Shown: positions 42,591-54,647 of the stretch, in pieces
Layout of the letters: every line of letters starts with the position of its first letter
Position numbering within the stretch: position 1 is the first letter of the stretch
Assembly (NCBI GenBank): GCA_963682175.1
Contig: OY821784.1
Span: 25,959,621-26,023,620 of the forward strand
Length of the DNA: 64,000 nucleotides
From: Triglochin maritima
Taxonomy: Eukaryota > Streptophyta > Magnoliopsida > Alismatales > Juncaginaceae
Direction: 5' to 3'
Made by a program: the position numbers and the translations under genes
The notes under the pieces: generated by a model
The model's database searches: none
Told to the model about the DNA's origin: nothing
Seen by the model: the letters and a program-made list of their open reading frames with translations, nothing else

Positions 42591-45562
42591 TGCGGGATCA
42601 TTATGTCCCTAATTAATCTAATCAATTTAACAAACCCTACTATGATGCAACGGAAACAATAATTTAAAACAAGTACGGAAAAGCAATGCAAACCACAAAT
42701 GAAGACAACAATTTTATAGAGGTTCGACATCCCACCTGGGTCCTACTTCCTCTCTTGCTAGCTCCACTCGATCCCACGAGCTCCGCCTACGTCTTCACTA
42801 ATCACTCCCCGTTCCGGGCTGAGAGAGAATGCCTTTACAACACGAACTTGCGAACAATCCTCACCGAGCTCGATTTCTTCCGCTCACAAGCCGAGAGGGA
42901 TGCTTCGGGCTTTCACCGAAACCTTTACAACCTTTGACAACAATTGTGAGTGGATCAAACACTCACTGACTTAAGCACACTTTGAGTATGAATAGGATTT
43001 GATAAGTAAAGTGTGGAAGTGTAAGCTTTTGAGTATATGATTTGGGTTTCATGAGATGGGAGGATTCTCTCTAATGTAGGACACAAATAGAAGTTGGAGA
43101 GTTGTGTGAATAAGGTATGTGAACCTCTATTTATAAGCTCTTAAAGTGTTATAGCCATTGGGGAAGATTTAGTTGAAATTTGTGCAAGAAACACAAAACA
43201 GAAATCTAAGTTCAGCAGATGTGTCCTAAACCGGTCAACCGACAAAGGAAAAATAGTTGACCATTTCCATAAGAATAAGGAAACGTTCGAACCAACATAA
43301 TGTAGGATCGTACGGGTCGGTTATGCTAATAACTTTTAACCTTAATTACCCACTTGTTTAACAATCAAAGATATGCAGTGGAATTTAAAAACAAACAAGC
43401 AAGTAAAGGAATAGAAATGCAAACCACAATGGACACGGGGGTTTTACAGAGGTTCGGCCACCGCCTATGTCCTCTCTTGCAAGCTCTGCTCGACACTTCG
43501 AGCTCCGCTCACGACTTCACTATCCACTCCCCGTTCCGGGCCAGGAGAGAACGCCTTTACAAGTCTTCAAGCTTGCAAACAACCCTCGCCGAGCTTGGCT
43601 CCACCTCTCACAATCCGAAAGCATTACTTCGGGCTTTCACCGAAGTCTATACTTGTGTCTTGGGCTTTCACCAAGACCCTTGCTTCTTGCACAAAGATTG
43701 AGTGGGACAACACTCTCTAAACTTGAGCACACTTGAGTAGAAATAAGGAATTGATCACTAAGTGTGGAAATTGGAGGCTTGGAGTGGTTGGGATTCTCTC
43801 TAATGTATTACAACTCTTTATATAGGCATTAGAGAGAATAGAGCCGTTGGGATTAATTGGGTGAGTGTTGGTGTAAGTTACACAAAACAGAAACTCGCAG
43901 GACCCAATTATGAGTTAATTCGGTCGACCGGATCGGGATTCACGGTTGACCGTTTGGCAGTTTTGAACTAAGTTCGGTCGACCGGTTAGGTAACGGTCGA
44001 TCGCCCAACGCTACGACTTAGGTACACTTAAGTGATCGGTCGAACTCAGGAAAGGGTTCGGTCGACCGATTTGTACCAGGCACTTTGGGGTTGACAAACA
44101 ATGATCTATTCGGTCGACCAAAACAAGGTCTGACGGTCGACCGATTTTCAACAGAAGGTTTGGGTTTGTAAAGAGACGTATATTCGGTCGACCGATCAAG
44201 GTCCTCGGTCGACCGATACATGAAATGTATTTGGGGTATATTTGGTTAATACGAAAACGACCGTTGGGTATATTACGACAAAACTAACGGTCGGAAAAAT
44301 AAGTTCACACGGTCGACCGAAACTGGGAAGTGAAAACACAAACATGATACTTGATCACTCGGTCGACCGAACGACCTGTTGCGGTCGACCGAATGTGGGC
44401 AGACTGTTAGGGTTCAAGTTTAGTGTTTTCCGGTCTAAGTTTGGGTGATCTATTGAAGTCCAAATTATGTGAAATTTCGTGTGTGACTTCTATAAGGAAC
44501 CTAGTGTGTGTTTAAGTTGATTTTAGCTCAAGTATGCTCAATTTACACATGTTCCTAACACTCAAAGAAAATACAAAATACATGTCTTCAAAAGGGCTTG
44601 ATTACATGTCTTGACTTGATTTTCCTTTCTTCCGTGAGTCTTGATCACCTGTAGAGGTTAGCACAAGGCATTATATATGCAATGCAATATGTGTGCTACT
44701 CTACATGATTATAATTAAGATTAGGTTGATTAATTCATCAAAACATAGATTAAGGCAAAAAAGCCAACATATAAGGCACGATCGAACCAAACAGCTAAAA
44801 ACTAAGTTAACGGTTGAACTGAATCTAGGAGACGGTCGACCGTTCTGAGGGTTTTGACCATGTAAAATATTAGTGGTGGAATGCAACAAGGAAGTTCGTC
44901 CGACCGAAAATAACAACCACTTTTAGCACACAAAGTAGTCTTCATCCGGTTCACCGCTCATAAGGCATCGTTCGACCAGGGGCCAAATGTATCTTAGGGG
45001 TTAGATGAAAATACAAATACGATCGTTGTATAATATGACATGTATAACGATTGTCTACAAAATACGGGTTAACCGGTCGACCAAAAGGTCAAAAGATGTC
45101 GATCGGTTGGACTGGGAAAACTCACTTTGGGTTAACCGTTTAACTGGTACAAACGGTCGAATAGAAAACTGGTTTTGGTCGATCGTTACACACATATAGT
45201 TTAAGGTATAAATGAGTGATTTTGGACCCAAGTTTGGGTGATCTATTGAAGTCCGAATGATGTGAAATTTGGTGTGTGACTTCTACAAGGAACCTAGTGT
45301 GTATGCGAATAGGTTTTAACTCTAGTATACTAAAGTTCACATAAATTCATAAGACTCAAATAAAGGCAAAATTACATGTTTTCAAATAGCTTGATTACAT
45401 GTCTTGACTTCATTCCATTCATTCTTGAGTCTTGATCACCTATAGATGTTAGAACAATACAGTTTATATTCCATGTCTAATGTGTGCTACTCTATATTTG
45501 ATTGTGATTAAGATTAGGTTAGTTAAATCAGCAAAACACGGATTAAGGCCAAAAAGCCAACA
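42591..45562 (-). mobile_element. copia solo LTR 1, split by solo LTR 2
   Basis: The outer LTR consists of 42591-43300 and 44775-45562, continuous with each other when compared with the LTR at 50974-52450. On the minus strand it starts TGTTGGC and ends GATCCCGCA. Flanks TATAC (42586-42590) and GATAC (45563-45567) are a four-of-five TSD. No internal copia sequence is present, so it is a solo LTR. Residual GGTCGACCG motifs lie at 44810-45185. Confidence 0.75.
43301..44769 (-). mobile_element. copia solo LTR 2 (nested), 1469 bp
   Basis: It starts TGTAGGATCG and ends AGCCAACA on the plus strand, flanked by CATAA (43296-43300) and TATAA (44770-44774), a four-of-five TSD. U3 (minus sense, about 44400-43910) contains about 14 GGTCGACCG-like boxes in 0.5 kb. 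A TATA box (TATATAAAG, minus) follows near 43815-43823. Confidence 0.8.
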
Positions 45563-45875
45563 GATACCCCACATATAGCCAATGGTGTAGCTGATATTGA
45601 GGGGGATCCTAGCCCTTCGGGCTCTGCTACAACAAGTACGAGTAGAGATCATGGATCTACCCAACTTCTGGAGGATTGGAACTCTACAATTTAGAATGAG
45701 ATCGAGTTCACATAGGAAGGTGTAACGAAGGGAAAGAATGCCAAATGCTTCCAGAATCTCATCAGCATGATAGTCAGGAGGACACAAGTATTGCTTCCTT
45801 GTTAAATACGTTCTTAAGTTACATTAGTTCTTAGTATTGATTTAAATTGTAAACTAATTTGAATTTATTTCACAG

Positions 45876-46810
45876 TCACACTGGACAATTCCTGAGGGGT
45901 TCAGAGGCAAAATTATGAAGTCTCAGATCACCAAATTGAAGGAAAACAAGTACTAGTTGTACCTTGACGTCGCGTATTTGGAGAGTAGAGAGGCTAGATT
46001 GGCGGCTAGATCGCCACATATTTTCATGGATGATTGGTCTACTCTGCTTGACTACTGGTCCAACGAGGCATTTAAGGTATATTTGTTACATTTTTATTTA
46101 AATTATTATCAATGAAGAAAATCCTAAAAATTTGGTTTATTGGTGACGCAAAAGAAGAGCGAGACTAACAAGAAAAACAGGCGAATTTGGTAATACCACA
46201 TCAACGTGGTACCAAATCGGTGGTGCGACCATAGAAGAAAATACTGAGATTTTTTTTAATTTTTGTAGATTCGTTACTTTTTTAAACTCTTATAGATTCA
46301 AAGGTATTGCAGATTGCAGAAAACCCAGACGCTCCTGAGTCTAGTCATACAAATATGTACATCCGACTTCATGACAAGAGACTTCCTGAAGCTGTGGTCG
46401 TTATTGTAAGTTTAAGATTATTATTAGTTTTCAATTAGTCAATGTTGTTTGATACATTCTTTGTGAATTTATAACGTTTTCTTATTTTAGGAACAATTGA
46501 AAGATTTGCGAGGACCGAGTGAGACAAGCTCTCAGGGGTCTATCGATATGACAGTTGGCACCCAGGATCCGGTCGAGATAGTTCTCGGTGATGGGCATTG
46601 ACGTGTTAGGATGTACTCGAGTCTCAGCACTCCGACCAACATATACGAACCTCGCGGGATGCCATCTCAAGCAAAGTTGTAACGTCAAAGCGGAGGTTGA
46701 GAAAGATGAGCAGATGAAGATGATGATATGCGAGCTATCAGATACGAAAAATAAGCTAGCGGATACGACAAATGACCTCGAGAGGTATATGTCGATGGTT
46801 GACTTTTAGA
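45876..46810 (+). pseudogene. En/Spm (CACTA)-type transposon protein, degraded
   Basis: After an acceptor (CACAG at 45871-45875) an exon encodes SHWTIPEGFRGKIMKSQI with an in-frame TAG near 45954. It continues YLESREARLAARSPHIFMDDWSTLLDYWSNEAFK to a GT donor at 46077. The next coding part near 46153 has KSETNKKNRRIW and, after a frameshift, HQRGTKSVVRP. Later pieces include ENPDAPESSHTNMYIRLHDKRLPE and a coiled coil ending near 46808. This order matches plant proteins of the Ptta/En/Spm family. Stops and shifts mark it as dead. A small upstream exon beginning MTRRQSLPPHPVGGW lies at about 42507, left of the LTRs. Confidence 0.65.
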
Positions 46811-46813
46811 TGG

Positions 46814-46831
46814 AGAGGGGGGGGGGGGGGG
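46814..46831. repeat. Poly-G tract
   Basis: A run of mostly G lies just after the end of the CACTA ORF. Its length is prone to assembly error. Confidence 0.8.
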
Positions 46832-47289
46832 TTAATCCCAAAGTATTGTATTTATAATTTAGTAAATTATATTACATTTAATAATTTTGTTTATATGCAT
46901 TATAATGTTCTAAGTGACTTAAGGTATAATGTTTTAATCCGCGGAGTCGAGATAACGATGACGGCCCATCGGGCGGAACTGACATGGGAGGTTTAGTCTC
47001 TTAGTGGTTTATGTCTTCTGTCAGTTGTTATCCATAAACTCTATTTTTACTTACTCAATTTAGATGGTAACTGTAATGTAATTATAACTTCTTTGTTTGA
47101 ATTGTTTTTAGATAAATGAATATATATGACTTTTGTATTTAAATATGTATGAATTATTTGTTGAATGAGTTGTATGTGTATGAATGCTTGTTTTATGATG
47201 ATTGAATTGGATGTGTATGTATGTTTTGTGAATGAACAGGGAACTCCGCAACTCGGAAGAGCAAACAAGCTTGGGTTTTGGAAAAGACA

Positions 47290-47744
47290 TACACCGAGAC
47301 TATATACGTCGGTGTAGATTCTGACATTTAGTGACACTCATACACTAACATTTGTAGACGTACACCGACAGTACCTATCTATCGGTGTATGTAACCAATA
47401 TTTAGCTCCGACAACACATATCCGTCAATGTCGGTTCTACTACCATCGGAGAACATTTTTGTTGGTGTAACCTACACCGATGGAGTGCTCCATTAGTGTC
47501 TAGCATAGATGCATAATCCATTGGTGTTCTCTAAAATGACGAAAGTATGTGAAAAATTTTGACGGGAATTTTCGCTCCAAAGGTACCACCGACGGACTCT
47601 ATCCATCGGAACATCTGTTGGAGTATCCCTACACCGACGCATGTAACACCGATGGAGCCATATCCGTCAGTGATGCCCTACACTGACGGATTATTATGCA
47701 CGGATAGATACCTATCGTTAGTGAAGCCCTGTATTGTTGTAGTG
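47290..47744 (-). repeat. CACTA subterminal repeat region and terminal inverted repeat
   Basis: More than ten copies of motifs such as ACACCGA, ACCGACGGA and TCGGTGTA occur in both orientations, ending at the CACTACAACAA terminus. In CACTA elements such subterminal motifs bind the TNPA-type protein (established for En/Spm). Confidence 0.8.
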
Positions 47745-48105
47745 TCGACAAGTTGAGGTCTTGAGCCACCTCAATGGTGGTGATCCTTTTCTCCCAATCA
47801 CTTGAGAGACATCAAAGAATCTTCCACACATTTTCACTTTCGTTCACTTTCTTCCCAAGATGTTTGAAATTGTTAGTGATTTTGGTCAAGCGGGTGTTCA
47901 TCGATCTGGCTTATGCTTTCACCGGATTGCATAGAAAATACCTCATATTTACGCACAAATATGTTGACCCTAGTTTCTTTCATTTTAGATGATCATTCAT
48001 GATGATATTCAAGCAATTTTCATATGTCATAAGTGGTAACACACCCACTAATTCTACCATATTCTTGAGCATATACTCCACAAATAAATATATTCATAAG
48101 CTTAA
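47745..48105 (-). pseudogene. copia gag fragment (target of the CACTA insertion)
   Basis: On the minus strand, 47900-47745 encodes TKITNNFKHLGKKVNESENVWKIL, a stop, then LSSDWEKRITTIEVAQDLNLS. This is the copia gag pattern of a length-variable helix followed by L..L...W. It is cut by the CACTA terminus at 47744 and on the other side by an Athila-type LTR at 48106. The sequence nearer 48000-48105 is not recognisable. Confidence 0.6.
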
Positions 48106-50597
48106 TGATTGAATCAGTTAAAAAATAACCGCAAGTACACGACCACGTTGAATCAGTGGCAAATAGGGGTCGATCCACAGGGAGGTGTGTCGACTTTGGT
48201 TAGTTCGAAGGCAAGTGTGAAACAAAGGTGAGGAGTTTGGTTACACTACACTAAACTAGGAATGAACAATCAATAAAACTAAACCCCATAGGGGGTAGAG
48301 AAGGAATGTGACTACGAAAATATGTGTATGTGTGTTCAATTGTGCTCATCACAACATGTAGTACATGAAAATCATAAAACTAAATCCAACTTTGCCTCCA
48401 CATGAAATAAGATAACACAATATCATTAAAACATACAAGACAATAATTGGAATGAAGCTAAATGAACTCATACAAGAAAATAATCTCGAGATCTCGACTC
48501 TCCTGCTATCGACAAAGTGGGTGACGCCGATCAGGCTATGACGGTCGTGACCGGATCACTTTCCTAATGCGCTCGAGTCCTATTGGCCAATGTGTACTTG
48601 ATTTTAAAATTAAGGCTTTGATTAAGAGTGATTTTTAGGGCGAAGCAAATGGTGATGAAATCCCCCACCATATCATGTATGGGACTGACCCTTCTTAGTA
48701 GCGTTTTGAGTCTTAATCTAGCAATCAACTCTCCAAATAAATGCTTGATGAGAATTAAATTTATACCGCAAATGCACGGCGTCAATGAAGACGTGACAAA
48801 TACGGGTCGAACACAAGGAGGGAGAGATCTTGTTATTTGTGTGATTTTCGATTAAGGGGAAGAAGGAGAGAAGAAATAAATTGGGTTTTGAGATTTTTGA
48901 TTTTTAATTTCCTAAAGCATGAAACATGAACAAATAAAACTAAAGCAAGAACAAAGATGGTGAATTCCGTTGGGTGGAGGTTTAGGTATTGGGTTTAGAT
49001 TAGAGAATTCAGAAACTTATAATAAATCATATTAGTTATAAAGCATTGCATGATAAATGATTTAACATAAACTCAAGTAATCAAAATATACTAACACGAA
49101 ATTAAAATAATAACTTTTATTCTTCTTCTTTTCACCCTAAATCCGTCACCTCCACCCTTTGGAAAGAGTTAGAAACTCATGGATGGAAAGGAGGAGAAGG
49201 GGTCCTAGAGGAATTACAAAAGAAAACTAAAAACAAGAAATAAAACAACAGAAATTTATTAAACTAAGGAATAAAAACTAGAACATAAGCTAAGGACTCT
49301 CACAACATCGTTTCAGGGCTATTTATAGCCGATACAAGGGACTTAGGTATAAAATAGGAAAGTACACGCGTCAACACGCAACCGGTAAATAAGGAATGAA
49401 GCTAAATGAACTCATGCATAAAGACCGAACCCTACTATGTCTCCACATGAAAAAAAAGTTACACAATCATTAAAACATACAAGACATTAATCAAGCTAAG
49501 GGCAACAAGAGTACATGCAACTACAAGTCATGCTTCTTTTATCAATTCGATCCATATCCTCACCTCATCATTCCCCACAAAATAGGTCCACTAATCTAAG
49601 CATATGCTAAGCTTCATTCAAGAGCATAAGCATATCAAAGACAAGAGTGAAATCTCATTAAATGGTTATGGAAATCATGTAACGTTCAAAGGATTAAGAT
49701 AACACACACCTAATATATCACATAATCACAATCACATATTTCTCCACCCCCAAATGGGGATGAAACTACTCACTAATCATTACACTAACTACATTAACAA
49801 AATGAAACATTCTAATGAAAGGAAATTAAACTAAGCAAAAAAGAAATATTAAAGAAGCTAAATGAAAGGAAATTAAACTAAAGAAGTATGCAAGAATTAA
49901 ATGACTATATTAAAAGAAACTAAGAAAAATTATTTTATTTACATGACTCACATTACAAGTGGAATTCTTCTCCACCTTGAGTTTTTGCTTCAAGACTTTT
50001 TCTCCAAGTAGAGAGAATGCCACCAAGCATTGGGTGAATACAAAAGGATAGGAAGAGTTCTATTTATAGTCAATGAAAAAGGCAATCGGGAACAATCCCC
50101 CGATATGGGACTAAACTGCATACCACAAATGGACATAAAACAATATAACAAACACCCATGCCAAAGGAGGTTGCCATTGGGCCATATTGGACCACCAATC
50201 GGCCATCTATGGCTGCTGTTTGGCGGTCCATATTGGTCTGAGTGGCCCCGGTTTTGGAGGTTTGTTTAGGACTTGATATCTTGATGTTTGGTGAACCCGA
50301 TTTGGTTCTTGATGTTTGCGCCCGAATCTAATTACCAAAATACTCCTCATGATGGTGTGGAGCTTCTTGATTTGCTCATTGGTCATTTTGGTTTTACATC
50401 CGGGTCATTCTCTCTTGCATCTCAGCCCATAGGTCTTGCATCTTAGTCTTTTCCCTTGCTTTTAAGTCCTTTTTGAGTCTCTTTTTCTCAAACCTATTTA
50501 TTCATGAAACATAAACATTAAAATCGTTACGTATCATTGCTTAGGCTAAAAATAAAGGATATAAGACACAAATATATGCATGATATGATGTTAACCA
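48106..50597 (-). mobile_element. Composite gypsy LTR unit bounded by TSD CTTAA
   Basis: CTTAA flanks both sides (48101-48105 and 50598-50602). The ends are a TGATTGAATC tip and the opposite LTR tip (GATGTTAACCA). LTR 3' sequence covers 48106-48480 and LTR 5' sequence 49389-50597. Between them lie 48481-48745 (leader sequence of the same family) and 48746-49384 (fragment of the TGATG-type LTR, like 61935). The 22-bp string GGAATGAAGCTAAATGAACTCA occurs at both sides of the intervening segment (48452 and 49392). A USE-like box with one mismatch (50101-50111) and TATA (50061-50068) are 32 bp apart. Confidence 0.75.
48746..49384 (-). repeat. Fragment of TGATG-type gypsy LTR
   Basis: It starts TGATGAGAATTAAATTTATACCGC and follows the LTR at 61935-62575 closely, then breaks off near 49384. 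Its hairpin columns read CGTC/GACG rather than CCGC/GCGG. Confidence 0.75.
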
Positions 50598-50602
50598 CTT
50601 AA

Positions 50603-50973
50603 CATTGATTCCTATCATGTGGGAGGCAGTCTATGGCTCAATGCTCAGTTCTTGGAGGTTACTCGACCGGTCATCCCACAAGGTGAAAAGCTTGCCATTC
50701 CTTACCTACCACTCATCGGTCGCATCCTTTGTCAATTCATATCTTCCAACATCTTTGTGTTCAAAGCTCATCACAATGAGCTTGTCCATAAAATATGAAG
50801 TGTCTCTTCAATCTCTCCACCGGAATGCACCCTAATTGGCCTTTGTTTATCATCAACCATATGTGCTACACTGCTCGGAGGAAGTTACACTTTCTTCCAT
50901 TCCTAATGATCATTTCTTTTATCGATGCTTAATTCAACGTCCAACTTGATAGCAGACTCTTCAAATCATCAAG
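50603..50973 (+). pseudogene. copia element 3' ORF fragment (left of solo LTR 3)
   Basis: One frame reads IPYLPLIGRILCQFISSNIF, similar in style to the extra 3' ORF of some plant copia elements, but stops follow. It should be continuous with 52451-53100 after removal of the solo LTR between them. Assignment is tentative. Confidence 0.35.
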
Positions 50974-52450
50974 TGTTGGATCGATATGGCCCCAAATTAA
51001 TCTAATCAATTTCATCTAATCCCTACTTACGATGTTGGAGAAATGATAATTTAAAACAAGTAGGGAAAACAATACAAACCACAATAGACGTAGCGATTTT
51101 ATAGAGGTTCGGTACCCCACCCGGGTCCTACTTCCTCTCTTGCAAGCTCCGATCGATCCCACGAGCTCCGCTTACGTCTTTAGTAACCACTCCACGTTCT
51201 GGGCCAGGAGAGAATGCCTTTACAACACGAACTCGCTAACAATCCTCGCTGAGTTCGATTTCTTCCTCTCACAAACCGAGAGGGATGCTTCGGGCTTTCA
51301 CCGAAAGCTTACAAACTTTGACAGCAATTGTGAGTGGATTACACTCTCTAACTTGTGCACACTTTGAGTATGAATAGCATTTGATAACTAAAGTGTGGAA
51401 GTGTAAGCTTTTGAGTGTGTGAACTATTCTATCTAATGTAGGAGGCAAATAGATGTTGGAGAGTTCTCTAAATAAGGTGTGTGGACTTCTATTTATAAGC
51501 TCCTAGAGAGATATAGCCATTGGAAAAGATTTGGTGAAGGTTTGTGTAAGATGCAGAAAATAGAAATTTAAGTTATGCAAATCTGTCCTAAACCGGTCGA
51601 CCAATACGGGATCAACGGTCAACTGTTTACATGAAATTAAGGAAACATTCGAACCAACTAAAGACACGGTCGAACCAAACAACTAGAACTTAAGTGAACG
51701 ATCGAACTAAATCTAGGGGACGGTCGACCGCTCTGAGGCTTTTGACCAGGTAAAAGATTAATGGTTGAACGCAACAAGGAAGTTCGTCCGACCGAAAATA
51801 ATATGCACTTTTGGGGACACAAATAATTTATGTCCGGTTGACCGGTTGCTTGGTAACGATCGACCGGTGGCCAAATACATTTTAGGGTATTTAAGAAAAT
51901 ATGAATACTACTGTTGTAGAAAATGACAAGTATAACGGTCATCCGGAAAATACGGGTCAATCGGTCTACCGAAAAGGTAAAATAGGTCGACCAATGGAGC
52001 TAGGTGAAATCACTATTTGGATAACTGTTAACTGGTAGAACGGTCGAACGAAAAACTCATTTTGGTCGACCATTCTGCACAGACAAGCAAATGTTTAGAT
52101 TCAGTGATTTTCCTACCTAAGTTTGGGTGATCTATTGAAGTCCACTTGATGGGAGATTTGGTGTGTGACTTCTACAAGGAACCTAGTATGTATGTGAATA
52201 AGTTTTAACTCTTGTATGCTCAAGTTCACATATATTCCTAAGATGCTTAAAGGAAAAATTACATGTCTTCAAATAGCCTGATTACATGTCTTGACTTTAT
52301 TCTATTCTTCCTTGAGTCTTGATCACCTGTAGATGTTAGCACAACACAATATATATGCTATGTATAATGTGTGCTATACTACATTTAATTGTGATTAAGA
52401 TTATGTTAGTTAAATCATCAAAACATGGATTAAGGCCAAAAAAACCAACA
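50974..52450 (-). mobile_element. copia solo LTR 3, 1477 bp
   Basis: It starts TGTTGGATCG and ends AAACCAACA on the plus strand. Flanks are TCAAG (50969-50973) and TCGAG (52451-52455), a four-of-five TSD. On the minus strand the GGTCGACCG-like array (about 52075-51596) precedes a TATA box (TATAAATAG near 51490-51498). It is colinear with solo LTRs 1 and 2. Confidence 0.8.
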
Positions 52451-53247
52451 TCGAGGACAATCATTGACAAGTATACTCTCAAAAGGATGCACTTCGAAAA
52501 GGAAATAATTGAAAAAGATGACGAAGATAAGTCAAATAATGAAGAAGCCGCATTAACCAATGCTCCACATTGGTCTCCTCCTCCATCCGAAGCTGAGGCT
52601 AGTCCGTATTGGGATCCAAATTTGACCTGTGGTCCTTAGCGCTACACTCTCCCTAAATGGTCATCCAGTTTCGATGCTCAATGACCAACCCGCATGGGCT
52701 TATCAGCACGAGCAACTCCTTGACCAAAATTGTGAAAAGATCCATGATGTTCGTGGGCTAGTGGATTGCAATTATCAAGATATTCAAGAGCTCACATCCG
52801 AATACCAATCTTTTCAAGTTGTGACATTGAATTTGCTTAACAAAATGAACAACCAAATTCGTGTGGTTGGAGATTCTCTCCAAGCATTTATCGATTTGCA
52901 AAATGAAATCATGGATGTTCTTCAAAATATGAACAAGTTGCTCTATATTTTTGCTTGTTTGTTTGTTTAATTTTCGTATGCATATGCATGTCTTGACTTT
53001 ATGCCTTATCTTCTCTTTTAGCAATGATATTTTATTTCTTTATTGTTTGTCTTTTGTCTCAACCTATGCTTGATTAATCTTTTTTCTTGAAGTCAAAAGG
53101 GGGAGAAAAATTTACATAATATGGTTTAATGACTATATGAAATTCATGCACATAGTAAGGGGGAGTTTTCATCCAACTTATGCATATTGATAGGAGGATC
53201 ACATAAACAATTTGACATTAGTTTACCATCATCAAAAATGGTGAGAT
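52451..53247 (+). pseudogene. copia 3' ORF remnant and polypurine tracts
   Basis: Coding-like pieces are DKYTLKRMHFEKEIIEKDDED (up to about 52639) and a helical, coiled-coil-like piece (to about 52970) with LLDQNCEKIHDVRGL and MDVLQNMNKLL. Two polypurine tracts, CAAAAGGGGGAGAAAAA (53095-53111) and TAAGGGGGAG (53157-53166), precede the 3' LTR. No enzymatic domain is visible. Confidence 0.5.
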
Positions 53248-54647
53248 TGTTGGTCTTTTGGCCTGATTACTCTTAATTTTGATGATTAACAAACTAACAT
53301 TATGCACAATTCCAATTAACACATCACATATATCATATTGTCAAATTGCACATATATTGTATCTTTCTAACTTTGTAGGTGCTCAAACGAAAGAACTAAT
53401 CAACTTCAAGATCAAGGCTCAAAACTTGTAATCAATGCTCAAAGAGAAGACATGTAATGTTCTATTCATTTGAGTTATAGGTTCAAATGTACACTTGATG
53501 CACAAAAGGATCATCAATTCCTATCGATCGACCGTGTTTGCTTTGGTATACTGATCTTCTCTCAAACGGACGACCGAGTACCCTTCGGTGAACCATTCCC
53601 GGTTAGTAGCCTTCAGACCTTTCCTGAAACTTTTGATTCAAACTACCACACGTGGTTCAGTGAACCTTTCCCAGCTAATCAGTATCATTCAAACCTTCCT
53701 TGAAATTCTTGATTCGGTCTACCGACTTGGAATCGGTCATTCAAAGTTATCCTTTGTTTTTAAAACCTAACGACCAGATGCTATTGGCCCACATGGCAAT
53801 AAATTTGTTGAGAGTTTTCAACACTTATCTTTTGTTGTCTAGCAACACATTTTGAAATGTCCCTCAATGGTCTACCGAGCCTTAGTCGGTCGACTGAAGC
53901 CTTTGTTGCTAAGCAGCGCGCAATGGTTCTCTTCCACGTGGCATTTGACCATTGCCCTTCAACCAACTTTTAAGCCATAACTATAAATGAAAAACATGTG
54001 CTTACTTAAGTCTTCCAAATAGCCTGCGGTCGACCGAACACGATTAATCAGGCCCCGACTATTTCTTATTGTCCATCTTAGAACGGTGAATTGAACTCCA
54101 TTCGGTTAACCGAACTTTAATTGGTCAAAATTTTATAAAATTACTGGAAGTTGGTGATCGATTATCCGAGCATCGTTCGGTCAACTGAGGGCTACACACT
54201 AACCAAGCCATCCATCTTGTTTTGGAAGATCATTTGTTCCACGGTTGACCGAACCAGCTCTGAAATCTACCTAAACTTAAGTCATTTCTTGCTTCTCATT
54301 TGTCCAAATCTCACCAACCCACTATAACGGGTGTTTTTGCTTTGAAGTCTATAAAAGCATCATTTAAGAGACACAATCAACACTTTACTTGCCAAAAATC
54401 TTTTATACTCTTATACTATTAATTTCCAAGCCTTCAGAGCCTCACCAACTCTTTTGCTTCATTCCATTCACTCAAAGTTCAATTCCAATCCTTTGAGTGC
54501 ATTCAAGTTAGAGTTCAACATCTTTCATCAACTTCCATTGCATTGTAAAGATTCGAGGAAGCTCTGTCTTGGTTTGTGAGGGGAGACTCGAGCAATGCGA
54601 GGGTTTTCGCAAGGCTCAAATTATAGGAGGGTATATGTTCGACCCGT
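53248..54647 (+). repeat. copia 3' LTR, truncated at its 3' end
   Basis: It starts TGTTGGTCTTTTGGCC and is similar to the minus-strand start of solo LTR 3. GGTCGACCG-like and half-site motifs occur through 53520-54250, followed by TATAAAAG near 54351. It is cut at 54647 by a gypsy LTR. Confidence 0.7.

Larger units (their letters stand above)
42322..47744 (+). mobile_element. CACTA (En/Spm) transposon, right part, interrupted by nested copia LTRs
   Basis: The right terminus at 47744 reads CACTACAACAATACAGGG on the minus strand, a canonical CACTA inverted-repeat end. About 47290-47740 is filled with direct and inverted copies of ACACCGA(C/T)GGA-like subterminal motifs. A decayed En/Spm-type ORF lies at 45876-46810. 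Copia LTRs occupy 42591-45562. The left terminus is not in the window or was lost. The right flank TCG (47745-47747) would be the 3-bp target duplication. Confidence 0.75.

Noticed and set aside
46814..46831. Poly-G tract as a G-quadruplex regulatory element
   Set aside because: A single homopolymer in a dead transposon; length uncertain and no further evidence.
50978..52451. Interpretation of the copia solo LTRs as SINEs or a satellite
   Set aside because: TG...CA termini, 5-bp flanking duplications, a TATA box and colinearity with the copia 3' LTR at 53248 fit LTRs better.
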